A stretch of DNA of 64,000 nucleotides from Lysobacterales bacterium (lineage in GTDB: Bacteria > Pseudomonadota > Gammaproteobacteria > Xanthomonadales > Rhodanobacteraceae). The notes beneath the pieces were generated by a model that was not told where the DNA came from, made no database searches, and saw only the letters and a program-made list of their open reading frames with translations. Below, in pieces: positions 28,035 to 43,222 of this stretch (positions within the stretch are counted from its first letter, which is position 1; each line of letters begins with the position of its first letter). Location: positions 1-64,000 of the forward strand of contig JAFKMZ010000016.1 of the NCBI GenBank assembly GCA_017305055.1, written 5' to 3'. A program made the position numbers and the translations under genes.

Positions 28035-28439
28035 GTGGATCCAAACTCAAGCACGCAGCTGGCCGGACTGAAGGTCATGGTGATCGACGACTCCAAGACC
28101 ATCCGGCGTACCGCCGAGACCTTGCTGAAAAAGGAAGGTTGCGAGGTGTTGACCGCGATCGACGGCTTCGAGGCGCTGGCCAAGATCTCCGACCAGAAGC
28201 CGGCAATCATCTTCGTCGACATCATGATGCCGCGCCTGGACGGCTACCAGACCTGTGCCCTGATCAAGAACAACCCGCAGTTCCGTGCCACTCCGGTCAT
28301 CATGCTCAGTTCCAAGGACGGCCTGTTCGACAAGGCCCGCGGCCGCATCGTCGGGGCCGAGCAATACCTGACCAAACCCTTCACCCGCGAGGAATTGTTC
28401 GGGGCCATCCGCCGTCATGTGACTGCAGTGGCGGCCTGA
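28035..28439 (+). CDS. pilG: Twitching-motility response regulator PilG
   Basis: 134 residues, a single receiver domain. The acidic pair is in VMVIDDSKTIR, the phosphoacceptor Asp in IIFVDIMMPRLDG and the conserved Lys in EQYLTKPFT. PilG acts as the output regulator of the Pil-Chp system and promotes pilus extension via PilB. No ATG fits; GTG 28035 after GGGGA is chosen, giving the usual length of about 135. Confidence 0.93.
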   Translation: MDPNSSTQLAGLKVMVIDDSKTIRRTAETLLKKEGCEVLTAIDGFEALAKISDQKPAIIFVDIMMPRLDGYQTCALIKNNPQFRATPVIMLSSKDGLFDKARGRIVGAEQYLTKPFTREELFGAIRRHVTAVAA

Positions 28440-28513
28440 TCGCGGGCATGCGCCGAGAGACGTCGATGGCCAGCATGATGAGCATCCGCGCTTCACTTGC
28501 CGCCCATGGCGCA

Positions 28514-28550
28514 GGACGTGCGGCGGGCTCAGGCCTGCCCGCACACGTCC
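28514..28550. repeat. Hairpin in the pilG-pilI gap
   Basis: GGACGTG pairs with CACGTCC and the inner GCGGGC with GCCCGC, forming a strong interrupted stem in the 144-nt gap where pilH would be expected. It could be an RNA-processing or attenuation element; no T-run follows. Confidence 0.45.
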
Positions 28551-28583
28551 AGTTCCGGTTCGGCGATGCACTGTGGCCGCGAC

Positions 28584-29123
28584 ATGGCTGACGCTGGCAC
28601 GCACGACCCGTTTGCCCTGCTGGCGCGCTACGAGCGCCTGGCGCTCGCGCATGCGCAGGGGGCGGCGGAAAATCCGGCGCTGAGCGGCGGGTGGCGTGGC
28701 ATCGGATTTCGGGCCGGCGAACGCCTGTTCGCCAGCGGGATCGATGAAATCGGCGAACTGCTGGTGGTACCGGAACTGACGCCGGTGCCGGGTACGCAGC
28801 CTTGGCTGCTGGGCATTGCCAACGTGCGCGGCAACCTGGTGCCGGTGGTTGACCTGGCGCGCTTCCTGTTTGGCCAGCGCACGCAGCAGGGGGAGCGTAC
28901 GCGCCTGCTCATGGTGCGCCAAGGCAACGGCAGCGTGGCCCTGATGGTGGATGAGGTGTATGGCCAGCGCATGGTCGACGAGGAGCAGCACCAGGCCGCA
29001 GTACCCGAGCACGACCCCAGGCTGGCCAGGTTCGTCGACAGTTGCGTGGGCGAGCCGCAGTTGGCGATCTTCAGCATGCAGCGGCTGGTGCGTGCGCCGG
29101 ATTTCCGCCAGGCCGCGACGTGA
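28584..29123 (+). CDS. pilI: CheW-like adaptor PilI
   Basis: 179 residues, matching PilI length. The CheW fold is shown by GFRAGERLFASGIDEIGELL, LGIANVRGNLVPVVDLARFLF and ALMVDEVYG. PilI couples the receptor PilJ to the kinase ChpA. It begins at ATG 28584 (MADAGTHDPFALL). It directly precedes pilJ, and pilH, normally just upstream, is missing. Confidence 0.92.
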   Translation: MADAGTHDPFALLARYERLALAHAQGAAENPALSGGWRGIGFRAGERLFASGIDEIGELLVVPELTPVPGTQPWLLGIANVRGNLVPVVDLARFLFGQRTQQGERTRLLMVRQGNGSVALMVDEVYGQRMVDEEQHQAAVPEHDPRLARFVDSCVGEPQLAIFSMQRLVRAPDFRQAAT

Positions 29124-29246
29124 ACCGGCGCGGCCTGACGGACCTCGACGCCTGGTCCCGGACTGGCTTGGCCATGCGTGGAATACGAGCACAACTTCGC
29201 GCAGCTGCATGCGCGGCAGGGCGGGACCCTGACAGTCGAGGTGAGC

Positions 29247-31274
29247 ATGAGTGCTAAAGGGAGTGTTGGCGGAGAGCATGGGTACACCGCACTCATCGTG
29301 CTGTTGCTCGCCGCGATTGCGTTTGCCGCGTTGAACTTCTACGAACTCAACCAGCGCAACGATGAAGATCGCCAGGCCATGGCGCTGACCACACAGGTGC
29401 AGGTGCTGTCGCAGCAGGCGGCGCGGTTTGCGCTGGAGTCCACCGGTGCCCATGTGGACGCGTTCACCGATCTGGAAACCACGCGCAATACCATCGGTTC
29501 GGCAATGCAGCGACTGCAGCAGGGCGACCGGCAAAGTGGCATGCGCGGCTATGCCGGTGACAGCAGTCCGACTGGCCAGGCTGTGGCCGCCCTGGCCGGT
29601 GCGTGGCAGCAACTGGATGGCGACATCGGCAAGATCCTGGGCAACAAGGCGCTGGTGGTCGAGGTCTCGCAGCAGGCCGCGGTCCTGTCGACGCAGATCA
29701 CGCAGATCAATGCCAGCATGGACCAGGTGGTGAACGGGCTGGTGCAGCGCAACGCCAGCACGGCCGAGGTGGTGGGCACCTCGCGGCAGATGCTGGCGGC
29801 GGACCGAATCCTGCGGCGGGTGCAGGAAGTGATCCAGGGTGGGGAAGGCTCCGCTGCCGCCGCCGATGGCCTGGCGCGCGACGCTGATCTCTATGGCAAC
29901 GTGCTGAAGGGGCTGGTGTCGGGCGGCGGCAACAGCGGCGTGCGCATGGTGGCCGATCCCCAGGCCCGCCGGATCCTCGGCGAGGTGGACACGAACTGGG
30001 GCAGGCTGAGCGATGCAGTGGCTGCCCTGGTGCAGGCGGCGCCCAAGCTGGCCAGCGTGAAGACGGCGGCAAACGAGGCCTCGACCGATTCGCAGACCGT
30101 GCTGTTGCGCGCGAACGCATTGTCCGAGCGCATCGACGTGGCCGCGACCCACCGCCTGTTCCCGAATGTCTGGTGGGGCCTGTTTGGAGCCGCGGCGGCG
30201 GTGGCGTTCGCGCTGCTGCTGGTGATCACCCTGATCGGCGACCAGCGCCGGCGCTTCGCGCGCAGCACCGAACTGAACCGGCGCAACCAGGAGGCGATCA
30301 TGCGCCTGCTGGACGAGATGGGATCGCTCGCCGAGGGCGACCTGACCGTGACCACCACGGTGTCCGAGGACATCACGGGGGCCATCGCCGACTCGGTCAA
30401 CTACGCCATCGACGAGCTGCGCTCGCTGGTCACCACCATCAACGAGACTTCCGAGCAGGTGTCGAGCTCGGCGCAGGAGAGCCAGGCCACGGCGCGCAGC
30501 CTGGCCGACGCCGCGCAGAAGCAGGCGCGCGACATCAGCGGCGCGACCGCGTCGATCAACCGTATCGTGAGCTCCATGGATGCAGTGTCGAAGGATTCGG
30601 CGAAGTCCGCCGAAGTGGCCGAGCAGTCCGTGGCCATTGCCGCACGCGGTGCCACCGTGGTGCGCGAGACCATCGCCGGCATGGATTCGATCCGCGACCA
30701 GATCCAGGAGACGTCCAAGCGCATCAAGCGCCTCGGCGAGTCCTCGCAGGAGATCGGCTCGATCGTCGAGCTGATCAGCGATATTGCCGAGCAGACCAAT
30801 ATCCTGGCCTTGAACGCGGCGATCCAGGCGGCCTCGGCCGGTGAGGCGGGTCGGGGCTTTGCCGTGGTCGCCGACGAGGTGCAGCGGCTGGCCGAGCGCT
30901 CCACGCGTGCGACCAAGCGTATCGAGGCCCTGGTCCAGGCCATCCAGTCCGATACCGGCGAAGCAGTGAACTCGATGGAACAGACCACGGCGGGCGTGGT
31001 GTCAGGTGCGCATCTGGCCGAGGACGCCGGCAGTGCGCTGGGCGACATCGAGCGCGTGTCGCACGACCTGGCCGCGCTGATCCAGACCATCTCCACGGCC
31101 GCCAGCGAGCAATCCACGGCCGCCACCGAAATTTCTGCATCAATGAACGCGATCCAGGACATCAGCTCGCAAACCTCGGACGGCGCGGGCCAGACCGCCG
31201 ACTCGATCGGGACCCTGGCGCAACTGGCCAGCGACCTGCGGCGTTCGGTCGCCCACTTCACCTTGCCGGCGTGA
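29247..31274 (+). CDS. pilJ: Methyl-accepting chemoreceptor PilJ
   Basis: 675 residues, close to the usual PilJ length. Transmembrane segments lie near residues 15-35 and 305-330, framing a helical periplasmic domain with PilJ-type repeats. A HAMP-like region and the signalling domain follow, with the hairpin tip [21 protein letters not shown] 29247 follows GAGG; the frame is open to a GTG at 29178. No CheR-like pilK lies downstream, which is unusual for a receptor with methylation helices. Confidence 0.95.
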   Translation: MSAKGSVGGEHGYTALIVLLLAAIAFAALNFYELNQRNDEDRQAMALTTQVQVLSQQAARFALESTGAHVDAFTDLETTRNTIGSAMQRLQQGDRQSGMRGYAGDSSPTGQAVAALAGAWQQLDGDIGKILGNKALVVEVSQQAAVLSTQITQINASMDQVVNGLVQRNASTAEVVGTSRQMLAADRILRRVQEVIQGGEGSAAAADGLARDADLYGNVLKGLVSGGGNSGVRMVADPQARRILGEVDTNWGRLSDAVAALVQAAPKLASVKTAANEASTDSQTVLLRANALSERIDVAATHRLFPNVWWGLFGAAAAVAFALLLVITLIGDQRRRFARSTELNRRNQEAIMRLLDEMGSLAEGDLTVTTTVSEDITGAIADSVNYAIDELRSLVTTINETSEQVSSSAQESQATARSLADAAQKQARDISGATASINRIVSSMDAVSKDSAKSAEVAEQSVAIAARGATVVRETIAGMDSIRDQIQETSKRIKRLGESSQEIGSIVELISDIAEQTNILALNAAIQAASAGEAGRGFAVVADEVQRLAERSTRATKRIEALVQAIQSDTGEAVNSMEQTTAGVVSGAHLAEDAGSALGDIERVSHDLAALIQTISTAASEQSTAATEISASMNAIQDISSQTSDGAGQTADSIGTLAQLASDLRRSVAHFTLPA

Positions 31275-31359
31275 GGACTTCGACGCACTGCCAGGACGCC
31301 ATGAAAGGGGGACCCCGTTGCTGCTTTGGCTGTCTGCGGTGCAGGGTCGGGACACGCGC

Positions 31360-37129
<5,770 letters not shown>

Positions 37130-37137
<8 letters not shown>

Positions 37138-39139
37138 CACCACCCCGTCGATTGCCCTGCTGTTCGACGATACCGCGCTGGTCGCGACGCTGCGCGAAGC
37201 CTTGGATGCATGCGGTGCCCGGATCGTGCATGAGGGGCCGGTCACTGGCGTCAACCAGGACCTGCTGCAGGAGCTGGACGCCGACGTCCTGGTGATCAAC
37301 CTCGATGATGCCGCCGCGGATGCGCTCGATCGTCTGTATGCACTGGTCGATGGCGAGCGGCCGCGCCTGGTGTTCAACGACGCCGCGGCCAGCGCGGACC
37401 TGGTCGGTTGGGATCGTGCACGCTGGGCGCGCCACCTGGCAGCCAAGGTCCTGCAAAGCGGGGATGTCGATCCGCCACGGCCGGGGCCGTCACAGGCGCG
37501 CGATGTGGAAGTGCCGACCGCACTGCCGGGGGCGTTTCCAGTGGAGGCTGGCGGCGACAACGGCCTGGTTGTGCCGGCGCCGGATCGGGCCCACCCGTTT
37601 GCCGGATCATTGCCGATGGCCGTCGACGAGACTGTCGATGCCACCAAAGACGACGAAGTTGAACGCAGCCGCGGCGATACCGAGGCGCTTTCGGCCGAAC
37701 TCGAGGCACTGCTTGCCTCGGCGGAACTCGCGGATAACGAAGATGAGGATGTCACTGGAGACGCTGGCATGCTGGCGCCCGATGGCTCGGCCTCGGCACA
37801 AGCCGCGTCCCAGGTCGACTCGCCGGATATGGGCCTGGACCGGCTCCTTGCCGACCTGGGCGCAGGGCAAGATCGGGCTGGAGCTGGACAGTCGTCCGGG
37901 CAGTCCATCGAACCCGCGGTTGTCGACCCGCCAGGCATGGGCCTGGACGAGCTGGTCAATGACCTTGGCGCAGCGACCGATCAAGCCGGGGAATCGCTGG
38001 AGCCACCAGGCGAACCCGCGGTCGTCGGCTCGCCAGCCGCGAGTCTGGACGAACTGCTCGATGATCTGGGTGCTGAGGACGATGCAATGAAAGATTTGCC
38101 CGAGCCACCCACCGGGCCCGCGGCTGCCGCAACGTCGGCAATGGGCCTCGATGACTTGCTCGATGGTCGCGGTGCGCGGGACGGAGCGGCGGAAGCGCCC
38201 TCCGAGCCTGCCAGGCCGGTGGTTGCGCCACCGGCGATGGGGCTGGACGACGTGCTTGGCGGCATGCGGCTGGTGGGGGACGACGTGCCCAACGCACAGG
38301 CGTCTGGCGTCGGCACCCCGGCGGCCACAGACACGCCCAAGGCCGCGCCGGTCCTGCCCAGCATTCCCGACGACTGGGCCCTGGTCGACGACGATGCGCT
38401 CAGCCCGGCCACTTTTGGAGTGGAGAAGCAGTCCGCCGCCGACTTCCTGGCGCCAGAGGCCGACACCATGGCGCTGGACGACGAACCGGTGCTGAACCTG
38501 GAGCTGGTGTCGATGGAGGAGGCGGTCGCGCCGCGACCCGCGCCGGTTGCGGTGGAAATGCACCTGGATGAGCTGCAGGTGGCGCTCTCGCGCCTGGTGC
38601 TGACTGGTTCGACGCTGGGCGGTTCGGGGTCGGCGATGGCGTTCTACGCCGCCTTGCCTGCCGATGCGACCATGACCTTCCTGCATGCCCAGCATTTGCG
38701 CGGACAAAGCGTGGCCGAACTGGTGGCGCAATTGGGTGCCGCCTGTCCCTTGCCCGTCGCGCTCGCGGCAGATGGTGTGCCCACGCGTCCCGGGCAGGTG
38801 CTGGTGGTGCCGCCCGGCTATACGGTACGCATCCATCGCGACGCACGGGTGGATGTGAAGTCCACCGGGGAAGAGGAGCCGGAGACGTCCATCGACGACA
38901 GCTTCACCAGGGCCGCCGAGATATTCGGGCGCGATGCGCTGGCCATCGTGTTCTCCGGCCACAACACCGACTCGATTGCCGGGGCCAAGGCGTTGCATGC
39001 GGCTGGCGGGCGTGTGTGGGTGGAAACTGCGGCAAACGAATATGCGGACATGGTGCACGAGATAACCGCTGCCGGCGTGGTGGAGTATGCCGGTACCCCG
39101 CAGGAGCTGGCCGCCCGCCTGGCGGAGAAGCAGGCATGA
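37130..39139 (+). CDS. chpB: ChpB-like CheB-family protein with degenerate receiver and tandem-repeat linker
   Basis: 669 residues. Residues 1-105 resemble a receiver, with acidic pair FDD but Asn57 where the phosphoacceptor Asp is expected (VLVINLDD). A disordered Pro/Ala/Glu-rich middle holds five ~34-residue repeats (234-385). Residues 480-669 align with CheB methylesterase: TGSTLGGS for GASTGG, AQHL for the His and SGHNTDS for the Asp. Ungapped, the nucleophile position is Thr495, with Ser494 next to it. The start overlaps chpA by 8 nt and the stop overlaps the CheW gene. Catalytic competence is doubtful. Confidence 0.7.
37823..38285 (+). repeat. Five tandem ~34-residue repeats inside the chpB-like gene
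   Basis: Each unit opens with a MGLDELLDDLGA-like motif followed by a Glu/Pro-rich spacer ending near PAVVxPP. Copies begin at residues 234, 270, 304, 338 and 370, with periods of 36, 34, 34 and 32. The core is amphipathic and acidic, the spacer low-complexity. Confidence 0.8.
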
Positions 39140-39615
39140 ATGAGGCGCTGCCGCGCGAGGTCCGCTGCGTGCTGATCCCAGCCGGCAGCCTGCGCCTGCT
39201 GCTGCCCAACTCGCTGATCGCCGAGGTGATCGCCCAGCCCCCGGTGGAGCCTGTGGGCGGGAAGCCCAAATGGGTTCTGGGTAGTGTCAAGTGGCGCGGG
39301 CAGCAGGTGCCCCTGGTGTCATTCACCCGCCTCGTCGGCGCCGGCGACCGGGACGCCACGCTGAGCATTCGTGTGGCGGTGCTGCGCACGGTTGGCGGAG
39401 ACCCGCGCCTGCCGTTCTTTGCCTTGATCACGCAGGGCTTCCCACGCCTGACGACGTTGAATCCGGACCTGCTGATACCGGTCGACGACGGCAAGCGCCT
39501 GCCTGACGGTGAGCGCGCGCGCGCGCTGGTGGGCGACGACATCGCGGTGATCCCGGATCTGGAGTGGATCGAAGCGGCACTGCTGACGCAGCTCCCCGAC
39601 GCCCCAGGCTCCTAG
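39136..39615 (+). CDS. chpC: ChpC-like CheW-domain adaptor
   Basis: 159 residues forming one CheW fold: VRCVLIPAGSLRLLLPNSLIAEVI, VLGSVKWRGQQVPLVSFTRLVG, and a C-terminal helix. It probably links ChpA to additional receptors, as ChpC does in Pseudomonas. ATG 39136 overlaps the chpB-like stop. Its stop overlaps the convergent rsmE stop by a few bases, so this gene ends the chemosensory operon without an intergenic terminator. Confidence 0.85.
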   Translation: MNEALPREVRCVLIPAGSLRLLLPNSLIAEVIAQPPVEPVGGKPKWVLGSVKWRGQQVPLVSFTRLVGAGDRDATLSIRVAVLRTVGGDPRLPFFALITQGFPRLTTLNPDLLIPVDDGKRLPDGERARALVGDDIAVIPDLEWIEAALLTQLPDAPGS

Positions 39616-40346
39616 CAGTCACCATGCAGCGCCTGCAGCGCGGCCAGTGCGGCCAAGCCGGCGGTTTCGGTGCGCAGGATGCGCGGGCCGAATGCCACGC
39701 CGGCATAGCCGGCGTCGTGCAAACCCTGCAGGTCGCCCTCGCTCAGTCCGCCCTCCGGACCGACGACCAGGGTGGCGCGCGGGAGGGCGAAATGCAGCGT
39801 GCGTATCCGCGAATCCACACCCGGCTGCAGGGTCAGGCGCAGGCCGGGCTCCGCCGTGGCCTGCGCCAGCCACTCCGGCAAGGTCAGCGGCGCCATGACC
39901 TCGGGCAGCAGCGCGCGACCGCTTTGCTCGCAGGCGCCGACGGCCACCGCGCGCCAATGTTCCACGCGCTTGCGTGCGCGCTCGGCGCCAAGCTGCACCT
40001 GGGTGCGTTCGGTCAGCAAGGGCACGATCCGCACCACGCCCAATTCGGTGGCCTTCTGCACGATCCAGTCCATCTTCTCGCCGCGGCCGATGGCCTGGGC
40101 CAGGGTCAAGGCCAGGGGAGACGGTTTGGTGGCGTCCCGTTCGCTGTCGATGGATGCCGTCACGCCGCGTTTGCCGGCCGCCAGGATCGTGGCCTGGTAG
40201 TCGCGACCATCGCCGTTGAACACGGTCAGCGCGTCACCGGCCGCCATGCGCAGCACGCGTGCCACGTGCTCTGCGGCCTGCGGGGGCAGGGTCAGCGCGT
40301 CGCCGACCGCCAGCGGGAGTTCGACACAGATACGGACGCTGCGCAT
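39612..40346 (-). CDS. rsmE: 16S rRNA (uracil-1498-N3)-methyltransferase
   Basis: 244 residues of the SPOUT superfamily. Family segments are HVARVLRMAAGD, the QKATELGVVRIVPLLTERT block, and the knotted SAM site LVVGPEGGLSEGD with FGPRILRTETA. RsmE methylates U1498 in the 30S decoding centre. ATG 40346 (MRSVRICVELPL) is chosen. It is tail-to-tail with the chpC-like gene and divergent from the small secreted protein. Confidence 0.95.
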   Translation of the reverse strand: MRSVRICVELPLAVGDALTLPPQAAEHVARVLRMAAGDALTVFNGDGRDYQATILAAGKRGVTASIDSERDATKPSPLALTLAQAIGRGEKMDWIVQKATELGVVRIVPLLTERTQVQLGAERARKRVEHWRAVAVGACEQSGRALLPEVMAPLTLPEWLAQATAEPGLRLTLQPGVDSRIRTLHFALPRATLVVGPEGGLSEGDLQGLHDAGYAGVAFGPRILRTETAGLAALAALQALHGDC

Positions 40347-40540
40347 GGCCGCGACGAGTGCAAAGATGCCAGCATAACCCAGGGCTGCGTGGTCGACCGT
40401 ACGGCGACGGCTTTGCAAGTGCGGCGGATTTTGGGCAAGCTGAATGCCACCACCCGGTGCCGCCGAAACCGGCGCACAAGGGTGGTCGCCTCGAAACTTG
40501 AGCAGCCGAAAGTTGTCAACGTGGTATGGAGGGCAAGACC

Positions 40541-40876
40541 ATGACCAATCTGACCCACACTCTTGTATTGACTGCCTTGGCGTTTGGCCTCGGGGCCAGC
40601 GGTGTCTTTGCGCAGCAGGCCACGCCGGCCGCGGCGGGCCAACAGTCCGCGCAGACAGCGTCCACGGCGGCCGCCACGCGCACCGACGCGGCGGTAATCA
40701 AGCCAGGTGACCGCGACTGCATCCGCGACACCGGCAGCCGCATCCGCGCCAAGGCTGGCCATTGCCTGCCGGTGGTGGGGCGCAGCTACAGCGGTGCGGA
40801 ATTGCGCCGCACTGGCCAGATCGACACTGGCCGGGCCCTGCAGATGCTTGATCCGAGCATCCGCATCGGCCAGTAG
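40541..40876 (+). CDS. Small secreted protein of unknown function
   Basis: 111 residues. A Sec signal peptide is clear (hydrophobic core ahead of GVFAQQ, cleavage near residue 25). An Ala/Thr/Gln-rich linker follows, then a compact C-terminal region with two cysteines (DRDCIRDTGSRI and GHCLPVVGRSY) that could form a disulfide. GGAGG 8 nt upstream selects ATG 40541 over the ATG at 40526. No family function is recognised. Confidence 0.75.
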   Translation: MTNLTHTLVLTALAFGLGASGVFAQQATPAAAGQQSAQTASTAAATRTDAAVIKPGDRDCIRDTGSRIRAKAGHCLPVVGRSYSGAELRRTGQIDTGRALQMLDPSIRIGQ

Positions 40877-41003
40877 TCCGCGGTCGTCGATGGGCACCAG
40901 GTGATGGAGCGTAGGCGCCTGTCGATGGGCGATGCCCTGTGGCATCCAGATCCGTGGGGCATCGTTCGTGGGTGGGCTCAAGGCTGCCTCGTCCAGCGTG
41001 CCG

Positions 41004-41846
41004 ATGGATGAGGGCTCTGTGGGACGCGGGCGACGATGGCGAGTCATTTCGCTGGGCGCATTCGTTGCGGTGCTGGGCATGGCGGTGCTGGCAGCCTGGA
41101 ATCTACCGGCGCGCTGGGCATTGCCATGGATCGCACCGCGCCTGCATGGCGTCCAGCTGCAGGGCGTGAGCGGTTCCCTGTGGCATGGCCAGGCCGAGCA
41201 CGTGGTATTGCCGGATGGCCGCACGCTTGGCCGTGCCGCCTGGGAGGTGTCGCGGCGGGCGGTGTATACGGCCACGCCGGTACACGTGGAACTCGATGGA
41301 GAGCAGTTGGCATTTTCCGCGGCCGTGCGCGCGCTGCCGGGCGGACGGGCGGAATGGACGGACGTGCGCCTGCGCGCCGATCTCGCCGCCTGGCCGATCG
41401 GTCGGGTGGCAGGCCTGGGCCAGCCGCTGGGTGAATGGCAGATGACAGCAGGCCGGGTGCTGCTGCAGGGCGGCTGGCCATTGCAGTTGGACCTGCGTGC
41501 GCGGTGGCGCGATGCGGCGCTGCGCACGCCATCGGGGCTGCTGCCCCTGGGCGAGTTGGTGTGGACGGGCGCCGCGCATGACGGGGTAATCGATGTGCGC
41601 ATCCACGATGTCGGCACGGGCCCGCTGCGGGCCCAGGCACAGTTCCTGCTCAGCCCACTCGGTTGGCGCCTCGATGCGCAGTTGCGCCAGCGTGGCTCCA
41701 ATCCCTTGCTGAGGCGCTGGCTTGCAGGCCTCGGCGCTGTCGACGCAGCGGGCGTGGTGCACGTGCTGCGTCACGGTGGGGTAGTGTTGCCGCCGCCCGC
41801 CGCCGCCGGCCAAGGCGCGGCAGTCGGTGCGGAGCATGGGCGTTAG
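41004..41846 (+). CDS. gspN: Type II secretion system protein N-like (GspN)
   Basis: 280 residues. One N-terminal membrane segment (about 13-35) is followed by a beta-rich periplasmic region typical of GspN, with the VSGSLWHGQAEHV and WEVSRRAVY blocks. GspN is an accessory inner-membrane component of type II secretion. No other gsp gene is nearby; instead it leads a string with nudE, cysQ and mazG, nine bases before nudE. ATG 41004 is chosen over an upstream open frame. Confidence 0.75.
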   Translation: MDEGSVGRGRRWRVISLGAFVAVLGMAVLAAWNLPARWALPWIAPRLHGVQLQGVSGSLWHGQAEHVVLPDGRTLGRAAWEVSRRAVYTATPVHVELDGEQLAFSAAVRALPGGRAEWTDVRLRADLAAWPIGRVAGLGQPLGEWQMTAGRVLLQGGWPLQLDLRARWRDAALRTPSGLLPLGELVWTGAAHDGVIDVRIHDVGTGPLRAQAQFLLSPLGWRLDAQLRQRGSNPLLRRWLAGLGAVDAAGVVHVLRHGGVVLPPPAAAGQGAAVGAEHGR

Positions 41847-41855
41847 AATGGCCGC

Positions 41856-42413
41856 ATGCGCACGCCACCCATCATCCATGCCACCCGCGAGGCCGACTCG
41901 GCCCGCTTTCTCAGCGTGGAGCAGGTCGACCTCGAGTTTTCCAACGGCCAGCGGCGCACGTTCGAGCGCATGAAGCCCCACGGGCACGGCGCGGTGATCG
42001 TGGTGCCGATGCGCGATGCGGGGACTGTGCTGCTGGTGCGCGAATACGGCGCCGGCGTGGGTCGCTATGAGCTTGGCCTGCCGAAGGGGCGCTTGGAGCA
42101 CGCCGAGACCGCGGAACAGGGTGCCAATCGCGAGCTCAAGGAAGAAGTGGGTTTCGGCGCGCGGCGCCTTACCGTGCTGCACAAGCTCGCCTTGTCGCCG
42201 TCCTACATGGCGCACATGGCCGACGTCGTGCTTGCGCAGGACCTTTACCCGGAAAAGCTGCCCGGAGACGAACCCGAGGAGCTGGACATCGTGCCCTGGC
42301 GGCTGGACGAGCTGCACCTGCTGCTGGGCCGCGAGGACGTCACCGAAGGCCGCTCGATTGCCGCCCTGTTCATGGCGCGCGAGTACCTGGCAGGTCGCTT
42401 CGTGCGCGCATGA
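41856..42413 (+). CDS. nudE: NudE-type ADP compounds hydrolase
   Basis: 185 residues. The Nudix box is complete: GRLEHAETAEQGANRELKEE followed by VGF. The VREYGAGVGRYELGLPKG segment precedes it. NudE hydrolyses ADP-ribose, NADH and diadenosine phosphates. Its stop overlaps the cysQ start (ATGA), and cysQ also clears an adenylate by-product, so both fit nucleotide housekeeping. Confidence 0.92.
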   Translation: MRTPPIIHATREADSARFLSVEQVDLEFSNGQRRTFERMKPHGHGAVIVVPMRDAGTVLLVREYGAGVGRYELGLPKGRLEHAETAEQGANRELKEEVGFGARRLTVLHKLALSPSYMAHMADVVLAQDLYPEKLPGDEPEELDIVPWRLDELHLLLGREDVTEGRSIAALFMAREYLAGRFVRA

Positions 42414-43222
42414 GCATCGACCTGGCCGCAGCGCGCAAGGTCGGCGACATCGCCCGTGTGGCCGCAGACGCGATCCTGGCGGTCTACCACAGCGACTTCA
42501 GCGTGCAGATCAAGACCGATGCCTCGCCGGTCACGGCCGCCGACCTGGCTGCCCAGCAGGTGATCCTGGAGGGACTGCGGCAATGGTCGCCGGAGCTGCC
42601 GGTGCTGTCGGAGGAAGCGCGCGCGGCCGACTGGTCGCAGCGCCGGCGCTGGTCACGCTACTGGCTGGTCGATCCGCTCGACGGCACCCGCGAGTTCGTC
42701 AAGCGCAACGGCGAATTCACCGTCAACATCGCCCTGGTCGAGGATCACCGCAGCGTGCTTGGTGTGGTGCTGGCACCTGTCAGCGGCGCGCTGTATGTCG
42801 CCGCCGAAGGCGCCGGCAGCTGGCTGCAGGCGCAGTCCGGCGCACCATGGCAGCCCTTGGCGACGCGGCCGCTGGCCCGCCCGGCGGTGCTGGCCGGCAG
42901 CCGCTCGCACGGCAACTTGCCGCCGGCGGCGTTGGACGCGCTGCTTGGCGCCGACCACCAGCGCCTGGCGATGGGCTCCTCGCTGAAGTTCTGCCTGATT
43001 GCCGAGGGTCGCGCGGATGCGTATGTACGGCTGGGCGCCACCAGTGAGTGGGACACGGCCGCGGCACAGTGCGTGCTGCGCGAGGCCGGTGGTGCGTTGC
43101 TGGATTTGCACGGCCGGGCGTTTGCCTACAACCGCAAGGAGTCGCTCATCAACCCAGAATTCATCGCCGTCGGCGATCCCACGGTGGACTGGGTTGCGCG
43201 CCTGCGGGGTGCCGGCCTGTGA
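42410..43222 (+). CDS. cysQ: 3'(2'),5'-bisphosphate nucleotidase CysQ
   Basis: 270 residues of the inositol monophosphatase superfamily. Metal ligands are in LSEEARAAD, the DPLDGTREF motif and SEWDTAAAQ. CysQ hydrolyses PAP/PAPS formed in sulfate assimilation. It overlaps nudE by four bases and its TGA overlaps the GTG of the next gene. Confidence 0.95.
   Translation: MSIDLAAARKVGDIARVAADAILAVYHSDFSVQIKTDASPVTAADLAAQQVILEGLRQWSPELPVLSEEARAADWSQRRRWSRYWLVDPLDGTREFVKRNGEFTVNIALVEDHRSVLGVVLAPVSGALYVAAEGAGSWLQAQSGAPWQPLATRPLARPAVLAGSRSHGNLPPAALDALLGADHQRLAMGSSLKFCLIAEGRADAYVRLGATSEWDTAAAQCVLREAGGALLDLHGRAFAYNRKESLINPEFIAVGDPTVDWVARLRGAGL

Noticed and set aside
28440..28583. Degraded pilH remnant
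   Set aside because: The 144 bases were read in all frames and no receiver motif (DDS, D-MP, KP) appears; the segment is too short for a remnant to be claimed.
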